Notes: generated by a model not told the origin, from the letters alone. Shown: positions 7,397 through 13,013, counted from the stretch's first letter. The stretch is 14,664 nt of DNA from an uncultured Lachnoclostridium sp. (GCA_902464595.1 CABQJX010000068.1:1-14664); one strand, 5' to 3'. A program made the numbers and translations.

Positions 7397-7430
7397 GGAT
7401 TTACAGGATTTTTAGCTGTAAAAAAAGTGG

Positions 7431-7476
7431 ATTTGACTACCATTTGACAACGTTTTTTTAAGATATTGTCAAATGG
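7431..7476. repeat. Repeated ATTTGAC elements and 11-bp inverted repeat beside attL
   Basis: ATTTGAC occurs at 7431-7437 and 7442-7448 and inverted (GTCAAAT) at 7468-7474. CCATTTGACAA (7440-7450) and TTGTCAAATGG (7466-7476) form a perfect inverted repeat with a 15-nt loop. Either it is the integrase gene's terminator-like hairpin or these are integrase arm-type binding sites; the position between the core site and int suits the latter. Confidence 0.45.
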
Positions 7477-7673
7477 CAGCAGCTTTTTCAAATATATCCA
7501 CACTTCGCGCATCCACTCCATAAATTCTCAGGTATCCGATCTGGGTATTGTATTTCAGATTCATTTTGCAATAATTGTCAAACCAATAGTCCAGATAGTC
7601 GGATACACTGACTTCGGTGGGAGTAAAAGCTTGTCCAGCCCGATCCATGTTTGCGTGTTCTTAATTGTCCCAT
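7469..7673 (-). pseudogene. Tyrosine integrase, internally deleted remnant
   Basis: Two overlapping minus-strand frames carry pieces of one phage integrase. From ATG 7673 (AGAGGAGA site at the complement of 7681-7688) comes the typical N-terminus MGQLRTRKHGSGW. From ATG 7648 a 59-residue frame reads AGQAFTPTEVSVSDYLDYWF then NYCKMNLKYNTQIGYLRI, the SAM-like core-binding domain of Lachnospiraceae phage integrases, and ends in VDIFEKAAAI and TGA (7469-7471), which resembles an integrase C-terminus. The intervening N-terminal DNA-binding part and the entire catalytic domain (R-H-R-Y) are missing, so no recombinase activity is possible. The fused remnant next to attL supports a once-functional prophage. 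Confidence 0.8.
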
Positions 7674-7700
7674 AATCATTTCTCCTCTTTAGGTTACAGT

Positions 7701-7991
7701 TACCGTCAGCTTACGAAGCGCCAGAAAGAAGAGGCACAAAAGAGCGCTGCTTTACATGACGGTATGCAGGCCCTTTTAAGGGATCGCATTATCCAGGTAT
7801 ATAATCATTATCAGGACAAAGGGTACTGTCCGATTTATGGGAAAGAAAATGTCAAGCGGATGTATGACGCTTACCATGTGCGGGGTGGTAATGATGTGGC
7901 GACAAAACTAAAAGACACACTAATTGAAATGCCATAGGAACCGATGGAAGAAGTAGAAGGAGGTGATCCATCTATCTCCCGATCCGGCTAG
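7701..7991 (+). pseudogene. Small phage late protein, start lost and in-frame stop
   Basis: The frame encodes QLTKRQKEEAQKSAALHDGM then QALLRDRIIQVYNHYQDKGY, CPIYGKENVKRMYDAYH and ATKLKDTLIEMP. It resembles a family of roughly 80-90-residue hypothetical proteins found near the tail/lysis region of Clostridia phages. I know no function for it. The TAG at 7935-7937 is followed in frame by EPMEEVEGGDPSISRSG and a second stop at 7989-7991. The acidic extension is typical of the family's C-terminus, so the TAG looks like a nonsense change. No plausible start codon with a ribosome site remains; the sequence upstream of about 7701 belongs to the integrase leader, so the deletion junction probably removed it. 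Confidence 0.6.
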
Positions 7992-8048
7992 GGTTAGAGC
8001 CAGAGAAACTATTATACAGCACTTAGAAGAAAGAGAGGATAAGAGACT

Positions 8049-8253
8049 ATGGCAAACTTAACAGGAAAACATGCAGCGAAGATTCCAGGGAACGGGGGAT
8101 ATGTAAATGGGGGGATCAGATCTTCAGCCCAAACAGCCGACACCATACATATACGACGCTCCGTGTGATGTATCCCACCCAGATAAACACCAGAGCGGTG
8201 TGGGAGGTCTATCTGACCGCAACAATAACGGCGTGGACGACAGTGAGGAGTAA
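8049..8253 (+). pseudogene. Small phage-like protein, frameshifted in a G6 run
   Basis: ATG 8049 (AGAGGA about 10 nt upstream) opens MANLTGKHAAKIPGNGGYVNGG, then runs into an unrelated frame ending at 8168. The overlapping +1 frame from 8107 continues GGSDLQPKQPTPYIYDAPC then SGVGGLSDRNNNGVDDSEE and stops at 8251-8253. If the G run at 8109-8114 had five G instead of six, the two halves would join into one 67-residue protein with GGYVNGGSDLQPKQ at the join. The NNNGVDDSEE ending is typical of small phage structural-region proteins. Function is unknown. The alternative is that the 48-residue frame from ATG 8107 is translated by itself, but its ribosome site is poor. Confidence 0.5.
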
Positions 8254-8272
8254 GCTGTGCGACGTCACAACG

Positions 8273-8306
8273 CAGGCTTTGGGGATTCTCCAGGGGCCTG
8301 TTTTTT
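8273..8306 (+). terminator. Intrinsic terminator before the toxin promoter
   Basis: CAGGC (8273-8277) pairs with GCCTG (8296-8300), with further G-U and G-C pairs inside, followed by six T (8301-8306). It isolates the toxin gene from transcription of the phage late genes. Confidence 0.7.
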
Positions 8307-8308
8307 GA

Positions 8309-8337
8309 TTGCGGCATAGTTGCTGCTGTGCTATAAT
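8309..8337 (+). promoter_or_regulatory. Promoter of the toxin mRNA
   Basis: TTGCGG (8309-8314), a 17-bp spacer and a perfect TATAAT (8332-8337) with TG at 8329-8330. The core TGCTATAATGC (8329-8339) recurs exactly on the minus strand at 8597-8607. The predicted start is near 8344, giving a toxin mRNA of about 210 nt. Confidence 0.85.
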
Positions 8338-8348
8338 GCTAATGTTAC

Positions 8349-8379
8349 CGCCTCCGAATCTGGTGACAGAAAGGAGGTG
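8349..8379 (+). promoter_or_regulatory. 5'-UTR helix hiding the toxin Shine-Dalgarno
   Basis: CGCCTCC (8349-8355) can pair with GGAGGTG (8373-8379) over 7 bp with one G-U, closing a 17-nt loop. The very strong ribosome site AAGGAGG (8371-8377) would be buried. Type I toxin mRNAs such as fst are known to use this kind of helix. Confidence 0.55.
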
Positions 8380-8385
8380 TCTGAA

Positions 8386-8472
8386 GTGGATACGCTTTTA
8401 TCATTTATTATCGCTGTTGCGGCTGGTGTGGTTAGCCACCTCATCAGCAATTGGTTGGACGGCGATAAATAG
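8386..8472 (+). CDS. Fst-like type I toxin peptide (28 aa)
   Basis: The GTG start at 8386 is 8 nt after AAGGAGG. The peptide is VDTLLSFIIAVAAGVVSHLI followed by SNWLDGDK (first residue Met in translation). Residues 4-21 form a single hydrophobic helix, followed by a W-L-D motif and a short charged tail, the layout of Fst/TxpA-class membrane toxins (the Fst family also ends its helix with WLD-like residues). Such peptides damage the cell membrane or nucleoid when the antisense RNA is lost. It has its own promoter, a shared terminator and a convergent antisense promoter. It is too short for standard gene calling. It is the only undamaged coding sequence in the prophage remnant. Toxicity is inferred, not shown. 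Confidence 0.8.
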   Translation: MDTLLSFIIAVAAGVVSHLISNWLDGDK

Positions 8473-8517
8473 TCGGTAACCAGCCTATGGTTTAAGCCAC
8501 CATAAAAAACGGAATAG

Positions 8518-8550
8518 AAAACCCCAAGGAATTGCGCTCCTTGGGGTTTT
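8518..8550. terminator. Shared bidirectional terminator of toxin and antitoxin RNAs
   Basis: AAAACCCCAAGGA (8518-8530) and TCCTTGGGGTTTT (8538-8550) are perfect 13-bp complements around a 7-nt loop. TTTTCGTTTTT follows on the plus side and TTTTCTATT on the minus side. Confidence 0.92.
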
Positions 8551-8557
8551 CGTTTTT

Positions 8558-8580
8558 GTTGTCTGAAGAGGACAACTTTT
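8558..8580 (+). terminator. Small hairpin GTTGTC/GACAAC with T4
   Basis: GTTGTC (8558-8563), 7-nt loop, GACAAC (8571-8576), then TTTT. It could be a back-up terminator for the toxin mRNA. In the antisense RNA it would form the 5' stem-loop that displays part of the complementary region. Confidence 0.45.
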
Positions 8581-8598
8581 ATCATTTAGCCTACTGGC

Positions 8599-8627
8599 AT
8601 TATAGCATATGCAGATTTTATTTACAA
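8599..8627 (-). promoter_or_regulatory. Promoter of the antisense RNA
   Basis: On the minus strand, TTGTAA (8622-8627), a 17-bp spacer and TATAAT (8599-8604) with an extended -10 TGC (8605-8607). It points toward the toxin gene. Confidence 0.8.
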
Positions 8628-8687
8628 GATACCTGAATATGATTTTTCTCGGTTTTGTATCGGGCTTTTTTATTTGGAGGAAACCTT

Positions 8688-9221
8688 ATGAAAAATATAG
8701 TAAAGAAACTGATCGACCAGGCAGATCACTGAATCAGATACCTGGAAAAGAAAAGCAATGCATATCTGGACGATTTTACAGCTAACGCTGGAAGCCGCAA
8801 TTATACCTGCTTTGCCAGGGACTATCGGGTCCATACCGGGGGCAACTGCCAGGCTCAGCCCTGTTGTGCTATGTTTGTATTGGAGGTATTTGTGCAGGCA
8901 TTCAGGTTGGAGTTCGCCAAGAAGCTACTGGGAGGCAGTTTGTACCATTATTGTCCCACCGGGGTAAACCAGTTTAAGAAAGCAGGCCGATGGAGTACGA
9001 TCCTAGAGCCAGGGGTGGTGATCTTTTTCACCAACGGCCTGTGGGCTTACCATACCGATATTGTAACAGAGGTAACGGCCAGCAAGATCAAGACCATTGA
9101 GGGTAATACTTCCGGCGCTTCTGGTGTGATCGAGAACGGTGGAGGAGTGTGTCAGAAGTCCTACAGCAAGTCCTATGGAAAATTCTGGGGTATGGTCTGC
9201 CTGCTGTCCCGTGTGAAATAA
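8688..9221 (+). pseudogene. Phage endolysin (CHAP or NlpC/P60-like) with nonsense and 3' frameshift
   Basis: ATG 8688, after a TTTGGAGGAAA site, starts MKNIVKKLIDQADH; then TGA at 8730-8732 interrupts, and the frame continues IRYLEKKSNAYLDDFTANAG, the N-terminus typical of Clostridia prophage cysteine amidases/endopeptidases. The likely catalytic residues survive: Cys in QPCCAMF (family usually WCAMF), His in WAYHTDIV, Asn in IEGNTSGASG. The C-terminus should read roughly SYxKILGYGRP; here the A run near 9180 is one base short, so the frame shifts at GKFWG and passes into the attR sequence, ending MVCLLSRVK. A protein starting at the internal ATG 8871 would lack the N-terminal third. A functional lysin is unlikely. 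Confidence 0.85.
9195..9221 (+). repeat. attR: displaced copy of the rlmD 3' end
   Basis: It repeats 7370-7396 with 25 of 27 bases, both differences silent in the rlmD frame. The site abuts the endolysin remnant; the chromosome resumes after it. Confidence 0.85.
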
Positions 9222-9269
9222 AATATAGATATAATCAATGTCACACTGCGCGCCTATAGAAAATACCAA

Positions 9270-9298
9270 CTGAACAAGCATGAAAAAAATGGTAAAAT
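9270..9298 (+). promoter_or_regulatory. Candidate promoter of the ABC transporter operon
   Basis: CTGAAC (9270-9275), 17 bp, TAAAAT (9293-9298) with TG at 9290-9291. It lies outside attR, so the operon keeps its own promoter despite the insertion. Confidence 0.5.
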
Positions 9299-9331
9299 AA
9301 GGATAGATTTTTACAGATAGGAGTTTCTGCC

Positions 9332-10093
9332 TTGAATAGACCCATGATCCAGATGAATGGCATTACAAAACGGTTTGGTTCCATTACTGCCCTTGACAAC
9401 ATGACATTTGACGCCTATGCAGGAGAAATTACCGCTATTGTAGGAGATAATGGTTCGGGAAAAAGCACTCTGATCCAGATCCTTACCGGCTGCCTAAGGC
9501 CGGACGAAGGTACGATCCGCATCCGGGATCAGGTATTCCGGTCCCTTACGGTAAAAGAGGCCATGGATCAGGGGATTACCACCGTCTACCAGGATCTGGC
9601 GCTTGATAACTGCAAGGACTGTGCAGGTAATATTTTCCTGGGGCGGGAACTTCTGCATCTCGGTTTATTTCTTGACCGCGGGGCAATGTACCGGGAGACA
9701 GATCAGCTCTTAAAGCAGCTCCATATCCATGTTCCGGATATCCGTCAGCCGGTAGAAAAGATGTCAGGAGGACAGAGGCAGGCGGTGGCTATTGCCAGGG
9801 CTGTGTATCAAAACGGTGATATTATGATCTTTGATGAGCCTACCTCCGCTATGGGAATGAAGGAAACAGCCCAGATCATGAAGCTGTTTGCTGCATTGAA
9901 GGAACAGGGGAAAACGATTATCCTGATCAGCCACAATTTGTTTCAGGTATTTGATATTTCTGACCGGATCTGCGTGATCAAAAATGGCAGGCAGGTAGAT
10001 TCCTTTCCAACAAAGAACAGCACGCCTCAGCAGCTGTATCAGACCATTATTGAAAAGGAAGAACAGACAGATGACAAAGCAATGGATAAATAA
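9332..10093 (+). CDS. Sugar/nucleoside-type ABC transporter ATP-binding protein (single domain)
   Basis: A 253-residue ATPase of the carbohydrate-uptake class 2 (RbsA-like) type, but with one nucleotide-binding domain instead of the usual two (about 500 residues), so it probably acts as a homodimer, as FrcA-type proteins do. Seen: Walker A GDNGSGKST (38-46), Q-loop VYQD (85-88), signature SGGQRQ (145-150), Walker B IMIFDEP (164-170) and switch H201. The start is TTG 9332, supported by TAGGAG 8 nt upstream; ATG 9344 would leave the site 20 nt away. It is the first gene of a four-gene operon and overlaps the permease gene by 23 bp. Confidence 0.9.
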   Translation: MNRPMIQMNGITKRFGSITALDNMTFDAYAGEITAIVGDNGSGKSTLIQILTGCLRPDEGTIRIRDQVFRSLTVKEAMDQGITTVYQDLALDNCKDCAGNIFLGRELLHLGLFLDRGAMYRETDQLLKQLHIHVPDIRQPVEKMSGGQRQAVAIARAVYQNGDIMIFDEPTSAMGMKETAQIMKLFAALKEQGKTIILISHNLFQVFDISDRICVIKNGRQVDSFPTKNSTPQQLYQTIIEKEEQTDDKAMDK

Positions 10094-11027
10094 ACATTCC
10101 CAGCAGCTGTTTCTGCTGGCTGTACTGACAGTGATCTGCGCTGTTTTGGCAGGTAAAAGCGAGTATTTTTTCACATGGAAAAATATCAGAAATATTTTGG
10201 AGGCTGCCAGCTATCGCATGATATTGGCGGCGGGTATGACATTTGTCGTTGCCTCCGGGGTGATGGATCTGTCTGCCGGCTCGATTGTCTCTCTTTGCGG
10301 TGTGCTGACAGCGCTGGCGCTCCATGGAGGAATGGGGATTTTTGTTTCCTGTCTCATAGGAATCGGGGCGGGCAGCCTGATGGGAGCCTTAAACGGAGCT
10401 CTCATCCATTTTACAGGGATCAATTTTTTTGTACTTACTCTGGCTTCCAGCGGTATGCTCCGCGGCATTTCCCTGATGATCACAGATGGGAAGCCTATCA
10501 CAAAATTCGGAAAAGCATTTATGCAGCTGGGAATCGGACGCATGGGTGAATTTCAGTATCCGGTGATTGTTTCCATGCTCCTGCTCCTTTTAGCATTCCC
10601 GCTGATGTTCCATGTCAAATGGGGAAATTATGTCCAGGCTCTGGGAGGCAGCAGGACTGCCCTTATGCGCTCTGGGGTGAGGACTGGTTTTTACCGTATT
10701 ACCGTCCACATGTTCTTGGGCCTTACGGCAGCTCTTACAGCTATTATCATTACAGCCCGTCTTAATTCTGCAGAGCCTAATGCGGGCATGAACATGGAGT
10801 TGGATGCCATAACAGCTGTCATTATGGGGGGAACCCCCATCCGGGGCGGGAGCGCCAGCATAGTGGGGACGGTTTTGGCTGTTTTGATCTTAGGGACCAT
10901 TCGGAATGGGCTGACCCTTTTGAGCGTGTCCTCTGATTTTCAGCAGTGGATCACTGGTTTTCTGCTGCTGGCATCTGTACTGATTTCAGAAGTTAAAGTC
11001 TGGAATATCAAGACTTTGATCAAATAA
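10071..11027 (+). CDS. ABC transporter permease, RbsC/BPD_transp_2 family
   Basis: A 318-residue integral membrane protein of the ribose/xylose/nucleoside-type permease family, with about 8-10 hydrophobic segments. The family signatures are AGMTFVVASGVMDLSAGSIV (family form GGIDLSVG) and the late GGTPIRGGSASIVGTVLAVL. ATG 10071, preceded by AAGGAAG, was taken as the start. A TTG at 10050 in the same frame would lie deeper in the ATPase gene. The 23-bp overlap with the ATPase gene indicates translational coupling. The substrate is given only by context; see the glycosidase gene two positions downstream. Confidence 0.92.
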   Translation: MTKQWINKHSQQLFLLAVLTVICAVLAGKSEYFFTWKNIRNILEAASYRMILAAGMTFVVASGVMDLSAGSIVSLCGVLTALALHGGMGIFVSCLIGIGAGSLMGALNGALIHFTGINFFVLTLASSGMLRGISLMITDGKPITKFGKAFMQLGIGRMGEFQYPVIVSMLLLLLAFPLMFHVKWGNYVQALGGSRTALMRSGVRTGFYRITVHMFLGLTAALTAIIITARLNSAEPNAGMNMELDAITAVIMGGTPIRGGSASIVGTVLAVLILGTIRNGLTLLSVSSDFQQWITGFLLLASVLISEVKVWNIKTLIK

Positions 11028-11064
11028 CTATTATTATCATTTACCAAACTGAGGAGGCAGTAAC

Positions 11065-12246
11065 ATGAGAAAATTTTTAACAGGTTTATTGGCAGCCGGC
11101 TGCGTGGCAGCGGCAGTAACTGGATGCAGCGGTTCAGGCAGTGCAAAGGAGACTTCCGCTCCCGAGACAACCACAGAGGCAGCGGCTGAAACGAAAGAAG
11201 AAACAAAAGAAGAAACAAAAGAAGAAACAAAAGCGGAAACAGAGGCAGCAGAAGCAGAGAAGGAAACGGCGGCAGAGACAAAGGCGGCTGCTGCCGGAAA
11301 AACAGAGGAGCTGTTAGCAGATGTTGAGGCGAGAATGAACGAGGCCCTGGGAGAACTTCCAGAAAGCGGAAAGGGAGAAAAGATCGGCGTTCTCATCAGC
11401 TCCACCTCCAATGAGTTCTGGGGAACTATGAAAACCCGTTACGAGGAGGCAGGCAAGGAGCTGGGAGTAGAAGTAGAAGTTTTTGAGGCAGATGCGGAGG
11501 ATGATACCCAGGGCCAGTTAGATGCACTGAACACCATGGTTACTATGGATTTTGATGTAATTATATTGTCCCCCATTGACGGGACGAACCTGATCCCGGG
11601 AATTGTAGCTGCCAATGAGGCCGAGATCCCGGTCATCAATCTGGGGCCTGGCGTTGATATGGAAGCGCTCTCTGATGCAGGCGGTCATCTGGATGGAAAG
11701 ATTACTGTAAACTTTGAGGAGCAGGGAAGCACCGTTGCCAATGATATGATCGCCAGAATGGAAGATGGCGGAAAAGTGGCAATCCTTTCAGGACTGGAGG
11801 GTGCAGGACAGAGCGTAGGAAGAACCAATGGAGCAAAAGCCGTGTTTGAAGGCGCAGAGGGAGTAGAGCTTGCAGCTGTTCAGGCGTGCGACTGGGATAC
11901 AGAGAAGGCATATGAGGCAACGAAGGATATTCTCACTGCCAATCCTGACCTCAAGGGAATCTTTGCCTGCAATGACAACATGGCATTAGCAGCAGTACAA
12001 GCCCTTCAGGAGATGGGAAATGAGGATGTAATGGTATATGGCGTAGACTACACGTCCGATGCAAAGGCAGCTATCCAGGAGGGGACTATGATGGGAAGCA
12101 TGACCTACTCCAGCGCTATTTACACAAAGGCAGCGGAGGAGATGGCAATGCTCATCGCTCAGGGAAAAACCTTTGAGGAGCCGGTCTATCTGCCTCTGAC
12201 CCTTGTTACACAGGATAATGTAGCTGATTTTGAAGGTTGGAAATAA
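11065..12246 (+). CDS. Lipoprotein substrate-binding protein of sugar-type ABC transporter
   Basis: A 393-residue extracellular binding protein (periplasmic-binding-protein 4 / RbsB-like fold). The N-terminus is a lipoprotein signal with lipobox VTGC (C21). Residues about 27-80 are a Thr/Glu/Ala/Lys linker containing KEET repeats, which tethers the domain to the membrane. The binding domain begins near KIGVLISSTSNEFWGTMKTR and includes the inter-lobe and ligand segments DFDVIILSPIDG, GIFACNDNMALAAVQALQEM and VMVYGVDYT. GAGGAGG precedes ATG 11065. The ligand is not deducible; ribose-like sugars, nucleosides or inositols are bound by relatives. It sits 37 bp after the permease gene and 2 bp before the PsuG-like gene. 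Confidence 0.93.
   Translation: MRKFLTGLLAAGCVAAAVTGCSGSGSAKETSAPETTTEAAAETKEETKEETKEETKAETEAAEAEKETAAETKAAAAGKTEELLADVEARMNEALGELPESGKGEKIGVLISSTSNEFWGTMKTRYEEAGKELGVEVEVFEADAEDDTQGQLDALNTMVTMDFDVIILSPIDGTNLIPGIVAANEAEIPVINLGPGVDMEALSDAGGHLDGKITVNFEEQGSTVANDMIARMEDGGKVAILSGLEGAGQSVGRTNGAKAVFEGAEGVELAAVQACDWDTEKAYEATKDILTANPDLKGIFACNDNMALAAVQALQEMGNEDVMVYGVDYTSDAKAAIQEGTMMGSMTYSSAIYTKAAEEMAMLIAQGKTFEEPVYLPLTLVTQDNVADFEGWK
11194..11241 (+). repeat. 12-bp tandem repeats in the lipoprotein linker
   Basis: AAAGAAGAAACA repeated at 11194-11205, 11206-11217 and 11218-11229, with a fourth copy AAAGCGGAAACA at 11230-11241. They encode KEET units and keep the reading frame, so copy number can vary and change linker length. 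Confidence 0.85.
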
Positions 12247-12248
12247 AA

Positions 12249-13013
12249 ATGAAATATCTGATCGAAACAGCGCTTTTGACCCACGGACTCCGGTCTCTGA
12301 GCAATGAGTATATTTTAGAGCACTGGGATCTTCCTGAGGCCTCCATTGCATGGGTCTGCAGAGGAGAGATCAAGATAGGGACCATAAAAGAATATCTTTC
12401 CTTTCGGACAGAAGCTCAGTCCGCCATACGAATTGACTGTGAAATTCTGGAAAAAGCTCTAAAAGACGGTCTGTCCGGTGCTCTTACAGCCTCTGGAACA
12501 CTGGCTGTGTGCAGCAGGATGGGGATTCCGGCAGCCGTTACCTGCGGAATGGGAGGAATTGGAGAAATTAAAGGCGAGGAGCTGTGTCCGGATCTTCCGG
12601 CCCTGGCAGAGATCCCTGTCATACTTATATCTGCCGGCCCTAAGGATATGCTGGATCGTCAGTCTACCATTTCCTGGCTCGTGTCTCATGGCGTACAGGT
12701 GATAGGAGCGCGCCGCAGCTTCTGTACTGGGTATGTATTTACTGGGGAAACAGTCGGGCTCCAGGGGATTTTAGGAACAAAGGAGCTGTCTCCACCCCTT
12801 TTGATCATCCATGAAATTCCGGAGGAACAGAGGATAAGAGATCGAGAGATCCTTATGAAGGCGGTGGAGGAAGGAAGGCGCGCCCAGCAGGAGGGAAGGT
12901 ATTTCCACCCGGCAGCCAACGGGAAAATTGACCAGCTGACAGCAGGCTATTCTTCTGAAATCCAGCTTAGATCCCTTTTGGAAAATGCACGGCTGGCGGA
13001 GCGTTTGGTGTAA
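12249..13013 (+). CDS. Divergent pseudouridine-5'-phosphate glycosidase (PsuG) family protein
   Basis: A 254-residue protein recognisably related to PsuG, the C-glycosidase that splits pseudouridine 5'-phosphate into uracil and ribose 5-phosphate: IETALLTHGL (PsuG LESTIISHGM), GALTASGTLAVCSRMGIPAA, VTCGMGGIGEIKGEE, LISAGPKDMLD, HEIPEEQ and ENARLAERL. Aligned from memory to E. coli PsuG, Glu31 (E6), metal ligand Asp149 (D115) and Lys166 (K132) are kept. The Schiff-base lysine Lys93 is replaced by R61, His137 by Glu, and Asn289 has no Asn counterpart. It is about 50 residues shorter, lacking a segment before the IPEE motif. ATG 12249 was chosen: GAAGG at 12232-12236 is 12 nt away, and the TTG 12237 would overlap it. 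It is the last gene of the transporter operon. The substrate is probably related to, but not, pseudouridine phosphate. Confidence 0.78.
   Translation: MKYLIETALLTHGLRSLSNEYILEHWDLPEASIAWVCRGEIKIGTIKEYLSFRTEAQSAIRIDCEILEKALKDGLSGALTASGTLAVCSRMGIPAAVTCGMGGIGEIKGEELCPDLPALAEIPVILISAGPKDMLDRQSTISWLVSHGVQVIGARRSFCTGYVFTGETVGLQGILGTKELSPPLLIIHEIPEEQRIRDREILMKAVEEGRRAQQEGRYFHPAANGKIDQLTAGYSSEIQLRSLLENARLAERLV

Larger units (their letters stand above)
8379..8588. repeat. Direct repeats linking toxin start region and antisense RNA 5' end
   Basis: Copy A (8379-8407) spans the toxin start codon; copy B (8561-8588) lies near the antisense promoter. Shared blocks are GTCTGAAG (8379-8386 and 8561-8568), GGA, and TTTTATCATTTA (8396-8407 and 8577-8588), with a 4-5 nt variable middle. 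Because the two RNAs run in opposite directions, direct repeats become complementary in RNA, the principle used by par of plasmid pAD1. Confidence 0.85.
8514..8592 (-). ncRNA. Predicted antisense antitoxin RNA
   Basis: The minus-strand promoter at 8599-8627 would start transcription near 8592 and run leftward to the bidirectional terminator, giving an RNA of about 80 nt. Its first 30 nt contain UAAAUGAUAAAAG and CUUCAGAC, complementary to the toxin mRNA around its GUG start, and its 3' hairpin is the complement of the toxin terminator. These are the two contact regions used by RNA I/RNA II of the par locus. The ends are estimates. Confidence 0.7.
7370..9221. mobile_element. Collapsed prophage remnant inserted at the 3' end of rlmD
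   Basis: About 1.85 kb between the two 27-bp att repeats. The order is attL, integrase remnant (minus strand), late-gene remnants (plus strand), a type I toxin-antitoxin locus, an endolysin pseudogene and attR. Integrase at one end and lysin at the other is the expected prophage layout; everything between (early, head and tail genes) has been lost. Every phage reading frame is broken by deletion, nonsense or frameshift. No capsid, terminase or portal gene remains, so the element cannot be active. Confidence 0.85.

Noticed and set aside
7400..7422. TTTACAG/CTGTAAA hairpin as terminator of rlmD
   Set aside because: On the plus strand the hairpin is followed by A residues rather than T, so it does not fit an intrinsic terminator for rlmD. 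On the minus strand the T-run precedes the hairpin.
8331..8585. 84-codon minus-strand frame across the toxin locus
   Set aside because: It crosses the toxin gene and the shared terminator, has no ribosome site, and its composition is explained by the antisense of conserved RNA elements. The minus strand is better read as a short non-coding antisense RNA.
8871..9221. 116-residue plus-strand frame as an independent gene
   Set aside because: It is the interior and 3' part of the endolysin frame that starts at 8688 and is cut by TGA at 8730. The ATG at 8871 has no ribosome site, and the last residues come from attR.
7388..9304. 13-bp repeat GTAAAATAAGGAT at 7388-7400 and 9292-9304
   Set aside because: It could be taken as an alternative att site, but an AT-rich 13-mer repeat is expected about once by chance in a window this size, and 9195-9221 is a much longer match preserving the rlmD frame.
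11037..11411. Ser/Ala/Val-rich minus-strand frame opposite the lipoprotein linker
   Set aside because: It is a low-complexity shadow created by the KEET repeats and the Ala/Glu-rich coding strand.
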